The notes under the pieces were generated by a model. The model did not search any database, had not been told where the DNA came from, and saw only the letters and a list, made by a program, of their open reading frames with translations. This document shows, in pieces, positions 9,480 to 20,999 of a stretch of 64,000 nt of DNA. Source of the stretch: Zopfochytrium polystomum (lineage: Eukaryota; Chytridiomycota; Chytridiomycetes; Chytridiales; Chytridiaceae); NCBI GenBank assembly GCA_025765615.1, contig JAIVFJ010000194.1, positions 1 through 64,000 on the forward strand, in the 5' to 3' direction. Positions within the stretch are counted from its first letter, which is position 1. Each line of letters begins with the position of its first letter. Both the position numbers and the translations under genes were made by a program.

Positions 9480-11016
9480 TGGGGTGGGTTGCTGAGGCGA
9501 TGCCTGGACGTAGTCTATGACGGTACCGCCGTTCTGATTGGTCACAGTCGCAGAAGCAGCAGCCCCTCCATGACGGCCGACGGCGGTCGCGGAAGAAGCG
9601 GACCACGAAGAGGCGGCGTTTGGTCGTAGCCGTGGTAGTCCGGATCGAGGACGCAGGTGAGGTTTTTGGGGTAGCAGACGGGGTCTGTGGGCACCATTGA
9701 TGGCGCTTTCTCTTCCCGTCGGCCTTTTGGGGCTGGAACAATATAAATGGCAAAGACTGACCACCTTTTGGAAGACAGCCCCCATCAGGGGCTGATTGCT
9801 GTAAGCACCTCTTCACCTGTTCCAGTGGGTGGGTCCCTCCCAGGCCAAGCTCATCTCAGCACTGTGTGAGACTATACTCACTCCTTTGACCCTGGGATCT
9901 GGGCCCTAGAGTGAGGGAAAGCAAACAATAAGCTAAAACTAACTTTATTGGGCTGTTGTCTAGGGGTGTTTCAACCCTACTACCTGCCTAGTCCACAAAG
10001 TATCCCTACTGATCTGTCTAACAGGGGTTTCAAACACAAAGAATGAACATTCAGAGGCACAATCCTCTGAGGGATCGGTGCAGGAGCACCGATTACCTGC
10101 ATGGCTGTGGGCCAGTGCGAGGGGAAACAGAAGGGCACTCCTGAGGGCGCAAAACAACTCCAGAATAAAGAGAGAGAAGAGGGAAACAGGGGGTTTTTAT
10201 CACAGGAACCTAATCTCAAATGCAACAGGAGCAGTTAATAGCGACGGGACAGACAGGGCGTGACCTAGCGCCCCTTGTCGCAGATGATGCTGTGGGAGCT
10301 CTTGTTGTCGCCAGCGACGAGGGGGAGAGAGAGAAGGGAGTCGACTGTGTAGGGGTGGGAAGGTTGCAGCAGGAAACTCGCATGCGGAAACAACTGCAAT
10401 TGTGCACGCACCCCACTGGGCTGTGTCAGCACAATCACTCGACCAATGGGCTTTATTGCATCGCACTTGTACTCACACATCTCACTCTCACAGCAATAGG
10501 ACTGAGGCAGGCACTCGTAGATTGAACTCTCAGGTGTCAGGGGCCATGCAGGGCGCGGCCTCCAACACCCTCGCAAGGTCAACGATGCCATCACCGTCGC
10601 ATCTGCGGCAGGCGAGGGCCTGTGATCCTCACTCCAACACAGAGCCACCAATGTCACAGGGTTGGTGGTGGGACCAGCTGCATTCCCCACCCACGACCCC
10701 TTAAGAGGAGCCCCCGAAGGGACCATGTACTCACCTGGGTGTGTAGCACCTTTCACTACCCTCACCATCACAAGCCAGATGGATTTGAAGGGACTCTGTA
10801 TTGGTGCCAAAGGACAGAAATCAGATTGAAGAATGGCCCAAGAACAGAGAGAGAAAATTGACAAGTCAACTCCCCCTGACTTGGAGCATCCACCACAAAT
10901 GCTCTAAGTCCCCCCAACCCTATGCGTGAATGTACAAGTACCGAAAATAATAATAAATTAGGCAGGCTTGGAGTACAGTCCGTCAGGCACCCCATCCCTA
11001 GGCACTCGGGCAGTCT
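9480..11016. other. no gene recognised; repeat-like DNA
   Basis: Short reading frames in all six frames, none longer than about 200 codons and none with a recognisable motif. Composition and texture resemble the surrounding transposon debris. No complete tRNA, LTR or splice-consistent exon chain was found. Confidence 0.4.
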
Positions 11017-11136
11017 CCGTTAGTCACTGAAAAAGAAAATATGTTGAGAAACCCTGGTGCAACAGAAACTGTTAAGACAAAAGTAGTAAAAGCAGGCCCA
11101 ATAATGAAGACGGGTTAACTGCAAATACACTTTGAT
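11017..11136. repeat. dispersed repeat, copy 1
   Basis: About 120 bp starting CCGTTAGTCACTGAAAAAGA and containing GGTGCAACAGAAACTGT and ACTTTGATA. It matches 14216-14337 at most positions, in the same orientation. Confidence 0.8.
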
Positions 11137-11149
11137 AGGCGTGTGAGCA

Positions 11150-11236
11150 ATGCTTGTCCATACAAACACACTTGCACACACAGATAAAGACCTATGCATG
11201 CACGCACACACGTTTGCACACATACACACACAGTCA
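11150..11236 (+). repeat. imperfect CA-rich microsatellite
   Basis: CACACA-rich tract interrupted by TGCATG and TTTG, directly following dispersed repeat copy 1. Low complexity, no gene. Confidence 0.6.
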
Positions 11237-11280
11237 CACACAGTGTGGCAAAGCTCACTGCAGCGCTGTCCTGCTCAACA

Positions 11281-11313
11281 ACTGCTGGCCAGCCTGAGGT
11301 GGGAAGAAAAACA
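11281..11313. repeat. second dispersed repeat, copy 1
   Basis: 33 bp beginning ACTGCTGGCCAGCCTGAGGT are identical to 13089-13121. Weaker similarity continues about 60 bp downstream through TCTCAGT..ATGTCTCC in both places. No gene is seen between 11320 and 12240. Confidence 0.8.
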
Positions 11314-12239
11314 CCCTAACTGTGCCCACACAAAGTGATCCATGCACAACCGTCTCTCAGTATGTCTCCTCCACAAGGCAGTCACATCAGAAATTGTGGC
11401 ACTAATTGGGGAGGAACTTAGGACTTTGGCAAGCCAAAGTGGCTGGCTGTCCAAAGGGGCTGGGCATCCTGTTGCCAACTTGCCACAGCTGTCCAATGGC
11501 CATGGCTCTCCACTGGAGATGGCCAGCCAGCAAATTAGGCTTTCCTACAGCCATGGCAAAGGATGAGCCAGGGTTGTCCATCCAGGAAAGAGAAACTGTG
11601 GCCTGGTCCAAACAGCTGCCACAGGAATCCACAGCCAATAGTGCACAATTCTGGGATATTTTTTTTCGACACCTGGCAATTATTTTTGCTGCCCATGACC
11701 CCAGATTTCTAGAACTTGCTTATAGTATGCCCCAAAACAATGCAGTGGCCATTGGCAACCATCCAGTACTCCCTATTCCCCTTCATCCCTTGTAACAGCC
11801 TCCCTCCCAAGCACGTGCAACAGTTTTGCTTCCCAAAGCAATCAAGATGTCTTCTGTTACAAAAAAAGAAGAACAAAAAATAATTAAACTCTCAAACCTA
11901 CTCTTCAAATGCATCACCTCATCACGGGATGTGAAGTTGTGTTGTCCTTCAGTGCGCTGCGACAACATGAAACATGATCAGCAGACTTCCACAACACAGT
12001 TGATACAGGAGCTCGCCAGCTCAAGGCCCGATAATTTTGTTCAAATTGCCCTTCCACCACAAAGAATGTAAGGGGCCCCTTGAATGCATTTTAAACTGAA
12101 TATTGCAACTCACCAAAACTGTACAATCATACTTCTGAGTGAATATTTGAACAATATGCAAGCAAGGAATTTGGGTACGATGACTGTCTTCATGACTGTC
12201 ATCCCCCAGAAAAACAACAAACCATAGTCGTCGTCGCCA

Positions 12240-13562
12240 TCATCGTCTTCGATATCTAGAAAGATGGGGTGTGGTGCAGAAGGGGCTGGAGGTTGAAAGA
12301 GAGAGAGAAAAACCACTTTGGAGCCAAGAGAGAGTGCGGTTGCAAAGTCCTTGAGGTTGGCGAATAGCAAAAAATGCTGGATCGTTTTCAAGAAGGCTGA
12401 TTGCTCTTGCAGCTGTCTCGCTTTTTGGCAACAGGCTGCCACTGGCACCAAGGATGACAAAGGGAAGAACCTTGTCTTTGGGAGCGTCGGCAGGGGGTGG
12501 AGCCACCGACGCCTGTCTGCATAGCTGACTGAAGCAAAGATTGGCTCCAGGACCTTGTGTGGGTGGCCCTGAGCTTGAAGGCGTTGGTGGAAGAGAGCTG
12601 GGGTAGCCAGGTAGGTTGATTCGGACCTTTAGTTGCGCACATACCAAATCAGTTTGCTGGAGATGAAGCCCCTCTTGAAGCTCAAGGGGTGGAACAAGGC
12701 CAGGCCAAGGAAGGCGAAGGTGTTGAGCAGTTTTTGGTAAGTGCTGAACACGAGGGAGGCTTCTTTGCTGTCGTTGCTGGTGTGGCGTAGTTGATATCGA
12801 GGTCGAGGAGTTCGGCATGGGTGGTGCTGTGGTTGACTGTGAGGACCTGAGCAAGCTGAGAAGACAGTCCATGTTGTCTGGTCCACAGCAGAGGATCATG
12901 AAGAGGTTGTCAATGTACCTTCTGTACAGGAGGCAACGGATGCGCTTGTGTTGGTTGCTGATGATATTGTAGACCCTGGGATGGATTCAAAGACAGCGAA
13001 CCTGTAGAGGTATTTTGTGATTAAAAGCTAAAACGGCAACAAAGCCAATCTCTGCCTTCTGCTGGAATCGGACCGACGACCTTATACTACTGCTGGCCAG
13101 CCTGAGGTGGGAAGAAAAACAGCCCTGCTCACACACCTTCTCTCAGTGTATGTCTCCAATGAGATCTCCTCTTCATCTTCCTGGGCTCATCTATAGTCTA
13201 GTGGCAAAAGGGATAAGACAAGTCTTTAAGATGGGAAACTCCTGGTTATTAGCAGAGCCAGTACCCTGGATTCAGCTCAAATCCAACAAAGATGGATGAT
13301 GTGGTTCAATTCTGTCTTTATTATTCAAGGACAGGTCTGCCAAGTGCATGTTGCAGTAAAAGTTTTCTAAGTCCATGGTGGCCAGCAGGTAGTTTTCTGC
13401 TGGGAGAAGTGGCACTTGGGTCTCAGCAATCTGAACAAGATGTTGGGAGTCTTTCACGATGAATGGGAGGCTGTTGACAATGAGCTGGAGCACTGCGCAT
13501 TTGTGTTGAAAGAGTTTTTTTTGTGTTTTATGATGATGGGCTTTAGTAGACTCCAAATACAT
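12240..13562 (-). pseudogene. decayed reverse transcriptase (Penelope-like or related non-LTR type)
   Basis: Minus strand, several frames. 13562-13272 encodes LLATMDLENFYCNMHLADL, the fingers/palm DhxxhYxNI block. Around 12890-12925 comes YRRYIDNLF, the catalytic YxDD box with the second Asp changed to Asn. 12770-12630 gives TYQKLLNTFAFL, SFKRGFISSKLIWYVRN, matching the thumb pattern (YQK..N.Y.YL, K.GFI..EL.RY.R) of Penelope-like and related elements. At least three frameshifts and the YIDN change make it inactive. No endonuclease domain was recognised. Confidence 0.6.
13089..13121. repeat. second dispersed repeat, copy 2
   Basis: Exact 33-bp match to 11281-11313, lying inside the span of the decayed reverse transcriptase on the other strand. 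Confidence 0.8.
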
Positions 13563-13599
13563 TCTCCTGTCTGGTGACCCCTAGACACCTTCTTTTGCC

Positions 13600-14586
13600 C
13601 TTTTTATTAGATAGGATTGATTGCTCTATTTCCACCTTCAGTCCAGGGTGAGGAGATTTAGAGAGCACAGTCTCTCAACAGTCACAATAGGTTCAGGTCT
13701 GTCTTCTCTCTCTCCTAATGCCACTTCCCTATAAATAGCTGCCCCTTGAGGGCAGCCTCATTAATCCCAACAATCTTTACAAACCCAACCTTCAATAAAT
13801 GCCATTTCTAAGAAATTTGTTTTGTTTTCTACTGAAACCCCTCTACTCTGACCCAGTGAGCCTCCTACATTAAGTCTTAGCCGCCTGTTATTGGGTTGAA
13901 CTCTTCTTATGAAGCTGGTACGCCAGGCCCCTTGGCAAACATTCCTGCGAGGGAAGAATGATCACTTTTCCGAGCTAGATAGCGCCACATTCCGATAATA
14001 AATAAACTTGTGTATTGTCATCCTTTCATAGGACGGAGGAAGATGAGAACCTATCCTGAGGGATGGATGTAGATATAGAGCGATGCCACATTCCTCTTCG
14101 CCAGCAAGCACTGGTAGTGGTCATGATGTGTGAGTCCTAGTATAGAGTTCAGTTGTAGTTCCCCAACAGTATATGCTACAACCAGATTGATAAGAAGATC
14201 TCATACAAGCAGTATCTGTTAGTGGCTGAAAAAGGAAATTTGTTGGGAAACCCCAGGTGCAACAGAAACTGTAAAGGCGAAAGTAGAAAAAGCAGTCCCA
14301 ATAACAAAGGTGAGTTGGCCACAAATTCACTTTGATAATGCCTTGGAAACTGAAGAACCAGGAATAATAATAGAGGCTCCAATCCTTGCAGTTTTATGAC
14401 ACGTACTCTTGTTTTTGCAAATAAAGTCCCTAGACTTTATCACTGAGACCTTGGTGTAGTCTCACATCCCCTCCCAAGCAACAGTGGGCATGCGTTTTGT
14501 CGCAGTTGGAAAGCAGGCTTCGGATGGGTAGGGGGAGGCGGGAATGTTGAAGCCTCATGGTAGAATTGCTCTCGGCTTGACGGCAG
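13600..14586. other. no gene recognised; transposon debris
   Basis: Apart from dispersed repeat copy 2 (14216-14337), this AT-rich stretch has only short frames. It forms the boundary between the repeat-rich left part and the gene-dense right part. Confidence 0.4.
14216..14337. repeat. dispersed repeat, copy 2
   Basis: Starts CTGTTAGTGGCTGAAAAAGG and carries the same GGTGCAACAGAAACTGT core and the same ACTTTGATA end as copy 1 at 11017-11136. It is diverged by substitutions and small indels, as expected of an old interspersed repeat. Confidence 0.8.
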
Positions 14587-14720
14587 GTGGAGCTGCTTGT
14601 CTATTGCACACAGCTGCGTTTAGAAGTGTGTGGGAAAGCTGACGCTTTCGGTCTTGCCAAGTTCCAGGGGTTCTCTGTCACTGTTTGTCTTCTTCTCTTC
14701 TTCCGTGCTATTCTGACTGC

Positions 14721-14721
14721 C

Positions 14722-14752
<31 letters not shown>
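14721..14752 (+). repeat. (CTGT)n microsatellite
   Basis: Eight perfect CTGT units upstream of the gene starting at 15083. The same motif recurs at 23479-23550 and 43474-43527. Confidence 0.95.
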
Positions 14753-14753
<1 letters not shown>

Positions 14754-15082
14754 GGCGTGTCTGCCTGTCACTTCCCCCATTTGATTGGGCACACTTCCCG
14801 TCACAGCAAGCGCACCGCAGGCGAATAAAGGTGAACTTTCGTAGTTTGGCCTGGCCCTTCCCGTCCTTCCCCGCAGGCGAGCAGCCTGCCTCTCTCTCTC
14901 CATAGGGGTGAGTGTGACAAACAAACAAACACTTCCCTCTCCTCGAATCCTCCCTTGTAGCCTCATCGTCGACCAGGTCCCGCCCTCCGTCTTCTTCATC
15001 GTTTCCGCCATTCCCCCATCACTCGCGGTCGTTCTTCATCGTCATCATCGCCGAATAGCATCATACGGCCGCCGCTTCTGCG

Positions 15083-18000
15083 ATGGACTTTCCGGGCAAT
15101 TTGCTCCACCAGCATCACTTTCCGGGCCATTTGCTCCACCAACATCATCAGCAGCAACAGGACCCCAGTGGCAATAGCGGCAGCGTCATGCACCCTCTCG
15201 AGCAGCAGCAGCAGGATCTCCAGAACCACTATCAGCAGCAGCAACAACTGATGCACGCCAGCACCGGTGCCGCCACCCACCTCAACTCGCACCTCTCCTT
15301 TTCTCAACAGTCGTCCCCACTCCATTCGCCGTCGACTGCATCGCTACTCTCGCCCTTTTCCAAGCTCTCCTTTTCCTCCTCGTCCACACCGCAGTCGCCG
15401 CTCGCACCAATGACGCCGGGCGGATCGGGACCGGACAAGTTCCATCCTAGGGGCGCCGCAGTTGTTGTGGGCGCCTGGCCTGCGGATAGAGACTTTGGCG
15501 AGTTTTGGGCGTTGCTTCGTAGGCGGCTGCCTGGATTCGAGCGGATGATCGTCGGTTCGGATGGTGAGTTACGAGTTTGAGAGCTGAGCTGCATCGCACG
15601 GTGCGATTCCTGACGTCTCCACTCCTCTTCGCAGACACACTTGCCGTCCTTCTGACATCAACCGAAACCGCTTCGCACGCCCTCACGCACATCCGAGCTT
15701 CCGGAGCTGCCTACTCTGATATGGCGGCTGCTGACATCTTGATCCTACCCCCACCTCCCCGAATCGCACCGCCGTCGGCACTACCGTCCAAGGAGTTGGT
15801 CGTCACAAGTGGCGGATACTTTACGGACCGTATTCTCGAAGTCAGCGAAGGCTTTGCCGGCTGGCGAGACGACCCCAGCGCCGGCGCCAAGGTCGCCGTC
15901 TTTGCGGATGCCGCCGCTGCAGCGCGATGCGTGGATGACATTGCGCGGTACTCGAACCTTGGCGTTGACTTTTGGCGTGACCGGACCGCCGACGAGATGG
16001 AGTATGTCAATGCAAACGCCGCCGCCGCCGCTGCCGCCGAGCGGTGGGGCCGCAGTTCGCTGGACGGCAACCCCGCATCGGTAGCAGGGGGCGGGGGCGG
16101 TGAAAAGTGGGGTCGCGGCTCGATCGACAGCGAACGGTGGGAGACGGCGTCGATCGGGAGCCAGAAGTCGGGGATCAGCAACCCATTTCCGGCATCGCCG
16201 AACCGCAGCGTAGGCGCCAGCGGCGTCACTGCAGGCGGTCCCGGCATACGCACCATCTATGTAACGTCCCTCGGCACCACCGACAAGTGCGACATCAAGA
16301 ACTTCTGCTCCTCGTTGCCTGGATTTTACCGCGTACAGTTTGGGCAGACCAACTTTCGCGTGGTCCTCACCGATCCTGAGAAAGCCATTGCGGCCATGAG
16401 TGTGATCCAGAGCACCTTTAAAGGCATGAAGGCAACCTTTGCGCGCAAGGAGCCGGAGGTCAAGATCATTGAGGAGCTTGGCGAGTCCTCGCGGGTGCTT
16501 TGGACGTCTACGCTGTATTGGGGCGAAGCCGAGTGCCGCAAGTTCATGGCGCAGCTCGAGGGCTTTGAGAAGCTCGTGTTTGATGCCGCGCACTCATGGG
16601 TACACTTCAGGGACGTCGAGTGTGCGCGCCGCGCCCTGGTCGAGCTCAACACCACCACAAACCTCTACTCAGTGTTTTCGAAAAAGTTTGATAAAGATGG
16701 GATGGCGACTGGCGCACTCCCTATTGGAAGCAGCAATAGCAACAACAACGGAATAATGGCGGCGGGTAACGGGCTTCTCGGGGTGGCTGGTGGCGTCGGT
16801 GGTGGGCTCGGCGCCGGACTTGGAGGCACACGGCTCGGCAGCCGTTCGTCGAGCGCCGCCAGCGTTGTATCGAACACTGGGAGCGTAAAGTACCCTTTGC
16901 AGCAACAGCAACAGCAACAGCAACACCAGTTGGCAGCGGCGGCTGAAGCTCTTGCCTTTCAGCAGCACCAGCAGTCTTGGATCGCAACCCAGGTGCAGCA
17001 GGAACAAACCGCCATCCCCGGCGGTTCATTAGTGGGAGTACCGTTAAAAATGCCCCCAGCTGCTGCCACTGGAGGTCTCTCACTGTCCGCTGCAAACTCG
17101 CCGGTCCTCAATCCCGCCGCATTTGCTGACGTCTCACCATCCCTCCTTCGCATCGGTTCCTCCCCCGCCTCCAGCAGCCAACAGCCAACCCCGCCGACGG
17201 CCGGCTCCATTTCTCTGATCGAGAAGCTGTCCTCCTCGCCGCGCCCAACGCCACTTGCGCGAATGCAGACCAGCTTGCGGCGGATGGCCTCACACTCGGG
17301 ATTCCTATCGTCTTCCTCGTCCTCGGCACCAGGCAGCCCCCTCGCCGGGAAATTCGACTTTGGCAAGCCAGTTCCCGCTACATCAGGGAGCGTTCCACGC
17401 CCGGCCGCCCTGGCATCGTCGATCGCTAGTGGAGTGGAGACGCCGCCTACCACACCGAAAGAGATGATATTTGGGGAAGAGGAGGAGGGACCGTCCTCGT
17501 CGTCTTCGCCATCCTTGCTGTCTTTCCATCCGCACCTGCAGCAGCCGATTCGATTTGGGTCGGTCCCACTCCCGCCGGTAGGCGCCTCGTCATCTATCCT
17601 GGGCGGTAGCTCTCTGGCATACGGCGTATTCAGCGACGAGCCAGAGAATGATTACGATGTGCCGGCGGCGGTGTCGAACCTCGCGAGAGAGCTGGAAGGA
17701 TTAGATGTCTACGATGACGAGAGTGCCCGAAGGAACGGGGACGTTGCCGAATCAGGATTCGGGATGGCCAGAAGGGTTGGTTCATTGTCGTCCTCCAATG
17801 CGAATGTGCAAATTTTACTTAGTTTTCTTGTTGAACTTTCAGATGTGGCCCCGCACTCAAAGCACACCTGAAGTTAGCCTGTCCTTGTCTTCTCTTCCAG
17901 TTGGAACCCCGCCTAACTCCCGCCCACTGATCCCTCCACCCGGAGCGTCCCCCGCGACAGCCCCACTGGATTCGTGGCCCTCCCCACGCCTCCCGCCTGC

Positions 18001-18934
18001 CCCTGGCACACCGGTTTTCTCCAGCGACCCCGTCGGAGTCGGAAGCGGATCGCCGCTGCTATCCTCAGCAACCTGGGGCAGCCTTCCCGCAGCCGCCTCC
18101 AGCACCGGCACCGGCATTGGCCTTGGCTCTTCGTCCTCCTTCGCGCAGTCAGCCTGGGCGACTGGCGGCAGCAACAGCCACGGGGGAGCGACGGGGCTCG
18201 GCGGCAGTACGAGCTTAGGTCGCTCCAATACGCTGGGGACCGCATCCGACTACTGGTCCCCTAGTGGTGCCAAGCGCTCCCCGCTCGGTGCTTTTTCCCA
18301 CTTCGTCTCTCCCTCCGGCGCGGGCGGGACCAAACTCAAGCGCGAGCGCTCCGTCGACAGCTTCCGCTCCGAGCCAGGCGTGCTTCTGCGCTCCGACCGG
18401 TGGGTTGGTGGCAGCGGCGGGCTTGGCAGTCTGGATGACGAGTTGGAGCCGGGGTACAGCGCCGCGCAGAGCAGCAGCAGCAACAAGGTACAACCGTCGC
18501 CACTAGGGGCGGTGCTGATGGCAGCGCGAATGGGCAGCAGCGGCAGCCTGTCCAGCATCTCGTCGTCGACTGGCGCGTCGGTGGCGCGCGCCTCTCGGTT
18601 CGACCCGGAGGCGAAGGAGTTTGTGCCGGAGTGGAGCCGGGGCGACGAGGACGGGGGTGACGTTGTCGAAGAAGACGAAGACGACGATGATGACACCGGC
18701 CGGATCCAGTCAACCAGCACACTCGACGGCGCGACGCTTTTCGACAATGCGGGGTCGGGCGATCGTGATGATGCGGTGCTTGGTGAGCTGGTAGACGCTG
18801 CGCGACGGCTTGCGGGCCGGCTGAAAGTCGATCTGGCCCCTGACGCGGGGGAGGCCGTAACGTCTAGGGCGGGGCGGCTGGCATTCTTGAAGCGGTGGTT
18901 CGAGCGGGTCGAGGCGGGCGTTGCTAGCAACTAA
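15083..18934 (+). CDS. Gln/Ser-rich protein with three RRM-like domains
   Basis: Three exons: 15083-15563, 15635 to 17805 (or 17775), and 17843-18934. The ATG opens a His/Gln-rich leader. Three stretches look like degenerate RNA-recognition motifs: residues about 125-200 (AAVVVGAWPADRDFGEFWAL), 364-440 (IRTIYVTSLGTTDKCDIKNF) and 444-515 (SSRVLWTSTLYWGEAECRKF), each beta-alpha-beta in pattern but without classical RNP1/RNP2 aromatics. The rest is Ser, Gly, Gln and Pro-rich and probably disordered, ending in an acidic stretch and a short helical C-terminus (WFERVEAGVASN). Likely a cytoplasmic mRNA-binding or condensate protein; this is inference. The second intron is 37 or 67 bp depending on the donor; both keep frame. 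Confidence 0.75.
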
Positions 18935-20990
18935 GATGCCCAACTGCAGCAGACTTTTCCTCCCTCAGTCCCGTCCTTTTCGTTCATTTTCCTTTGTGAT
19001 TTTGCCCTTCTTTCATGTCTCCCTATTCTCTCTGGCTCAAAGGTGATTACCATCACCACTCTGATGCGCTCCCTTCTCTTCTTACGGTTACCTCTTTCTT
19101 GCCGAAGCTTAACCTCTTGTTTTTGATGGCTGCCTTTCTCTCCGACCTTCATTTTGTTTTACCTGGGCCTCCCCTGATTGCGGATGTCGCAGATTTGTTC
19201 CCCGGCGATTTAACTCGCGTTTCGCTAGTTTCGATCTCTCTTACCTTCCACTCGCTTCACGTACACGCCACCTTTAAACCCAACTTATCCAACCACGGAC
19301 TATTTCAACCCCATTCACCGGAACCACCACCACAACCAACACAGCTCACACAGCCCACACAGCCACGCATGCAGATCGCTCCCCCAATTCGTATCCCCAT
19401 GTTGAAGTCACCCCCAGCCTCTTGCGCCCCCAGAGTACGAGCCTCTCGTTCCGAAAACATATACTTTTCTTATCCTGTTCCCCCAACCTTTCGACGTTCT
19501 TTTTCCTTTCCTTCCGTAAAAGTTCTGTTCATCGACTTTTCTTTTTCCTTTTTTTTTTTTTCGGAAGCGCATCCCTTCGCTTTATTTGAGTTATCCCGGA
19601 TTCGGCAAAGCTCTGACGGCACGCTGTTGCGAACGGGCGAGGATGAACAGAAAAAATAGAACGAAAACTTTTGCGAAACCAGCCCTGGCGCCCCCAGCGA
19701 AACATTCTGTAAAAAAAATCTGCGCGGTTGATAGGAAGTAGGAACGTGATTTCATCGATGCGTATTGGCAGGAGAGGGTTATGGAACGCGAGACAACTTT
19801 GAACAGGCCCTTTGATACGAGAGATGGAACATTATTGATGCCTTTCATATTGCACATAGGAAAGTGGCGCGCAGGAAGCTACGAAGGGCTGACTGAAAAA
19901 TTCTTGCTTGTCTCGCACAAATTCTGCCAACAAAGGCTCCTAATTGTTGTTTAATTAGGAAATCTGCACCAAAACTGCGGATGGGCTCCGTGCATCTTGG
20001 TTGTTACACCCGGGCATCTCCTGAGACCTCGGCGTCTGTTGAGTTTCCAGCGAAAATTCAATTTATGGTGGCAAAGGACTTGCACGACGCCCGTGACGTG
20101 TAGGTGCAGGCATCGAAAGCTTTGACCGTTCGCACGGTGGTAGGTAGCGGCTGATGACGTTGTTTCTCGTTTTCTAGTAATCTTTGACACATTTCTGTAG
20201 AGCTGTTAGTTACACACATGACACTCTTTAATCTTTGCTGTCGGTTTGGTGCATAATGCTCCTCATCATTGTTCCACGTGGCCACAGCCGTTCTTTACCC
20301 TTGCCAGCCCACGCCAGGTCTCTCGTACTCTCTCTTGCTATCGTCGTCGCAGTTACGGGAGTACAACAAACCCAACCAGCAACCCAAAATGCCGCGCAGC
20401 CTGCTCTCCAGACGTGACACTCTGATTGTGTGCTCACTGGCGAGGATGGCATCACACAAAGGGGGTGTTTTTTTTTTTCCCTCTTCTATTCCTTTTTCCC
20501 CCCACGGCTTTCGCCTTGCGAGACGCACGTTCCAGCCCCAAAAAAGGAGAAATCGTTAGAAAATCAAAGAAAAAAAAGAAAGCGCCGGAGGGCGGGAGGG
20601 ATAGATCAGTGCATTTACATGCTCCAGCGGGTCTCTTTCCCTACTCTCACGAGTCTATCGTTGTCGCTTTGGAGCTAGAAGTGGCTGAGGAAAGGGGAGG
20701 AGGACAACTGTTGGGGGGGACGTATGAACGACAAAAATACAGCAAGGTGACGCTGGGAAACGAGAGAGGTACAGACCGCTGACGGGTGCGCGGACGGAAA
20801 GGGGAAATGGGAGGAGAAATGGAGAACTGTTGGCGTTCGAAAACGGAGAAAATGGAACGGAAAATCGTGAAAAGATAAAAACAAACAAAAAAAGAAAAGG
20901 AAAAAAAAAGGAACGAGTCGGGAAAACATTTGAAAACGTTGCGTCGGAAAGAAAACAGAGAGAAAAAAAAAACAAAAAAAATGTAACAGA
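18935..20990. other. intergenic region, convergent 3' ends
   Basis: Between the convergent stops at 18934 and 21000. It has T-rich tracts (19500-19560, 20470-20500) and A-rich tracts (20560-20590, 20880-20990). A 214-codon plus frame (19015-19659) is Pro/Phe-rich with no motif and is treated as chance. No tRNA or splice-consistent gene is seen. Confidence 0.45.
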
Positions 20991-20999
20991 AGGCAACCT

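Noticed and set aside
13060..13090. B-box-like GGTCCGATTCC on the minus strand as a fourth tRNA
   Set aside because: No matching D arm, anticodon arm or acceptor stem could be found around it.
14721..14752. CTGT array as a functional repeat or telomere-like tract
   Set aside because: Simple microsatellite; the motif does not resemble a fungal telomere repeat and recurs internally.
19015..19659. 214-codon plus-strand frame
   Set aside because: Phe/Pro/Ser-rich translation of pyrimidine-rich 3' flank, no motif, no splice context; treated as chance.
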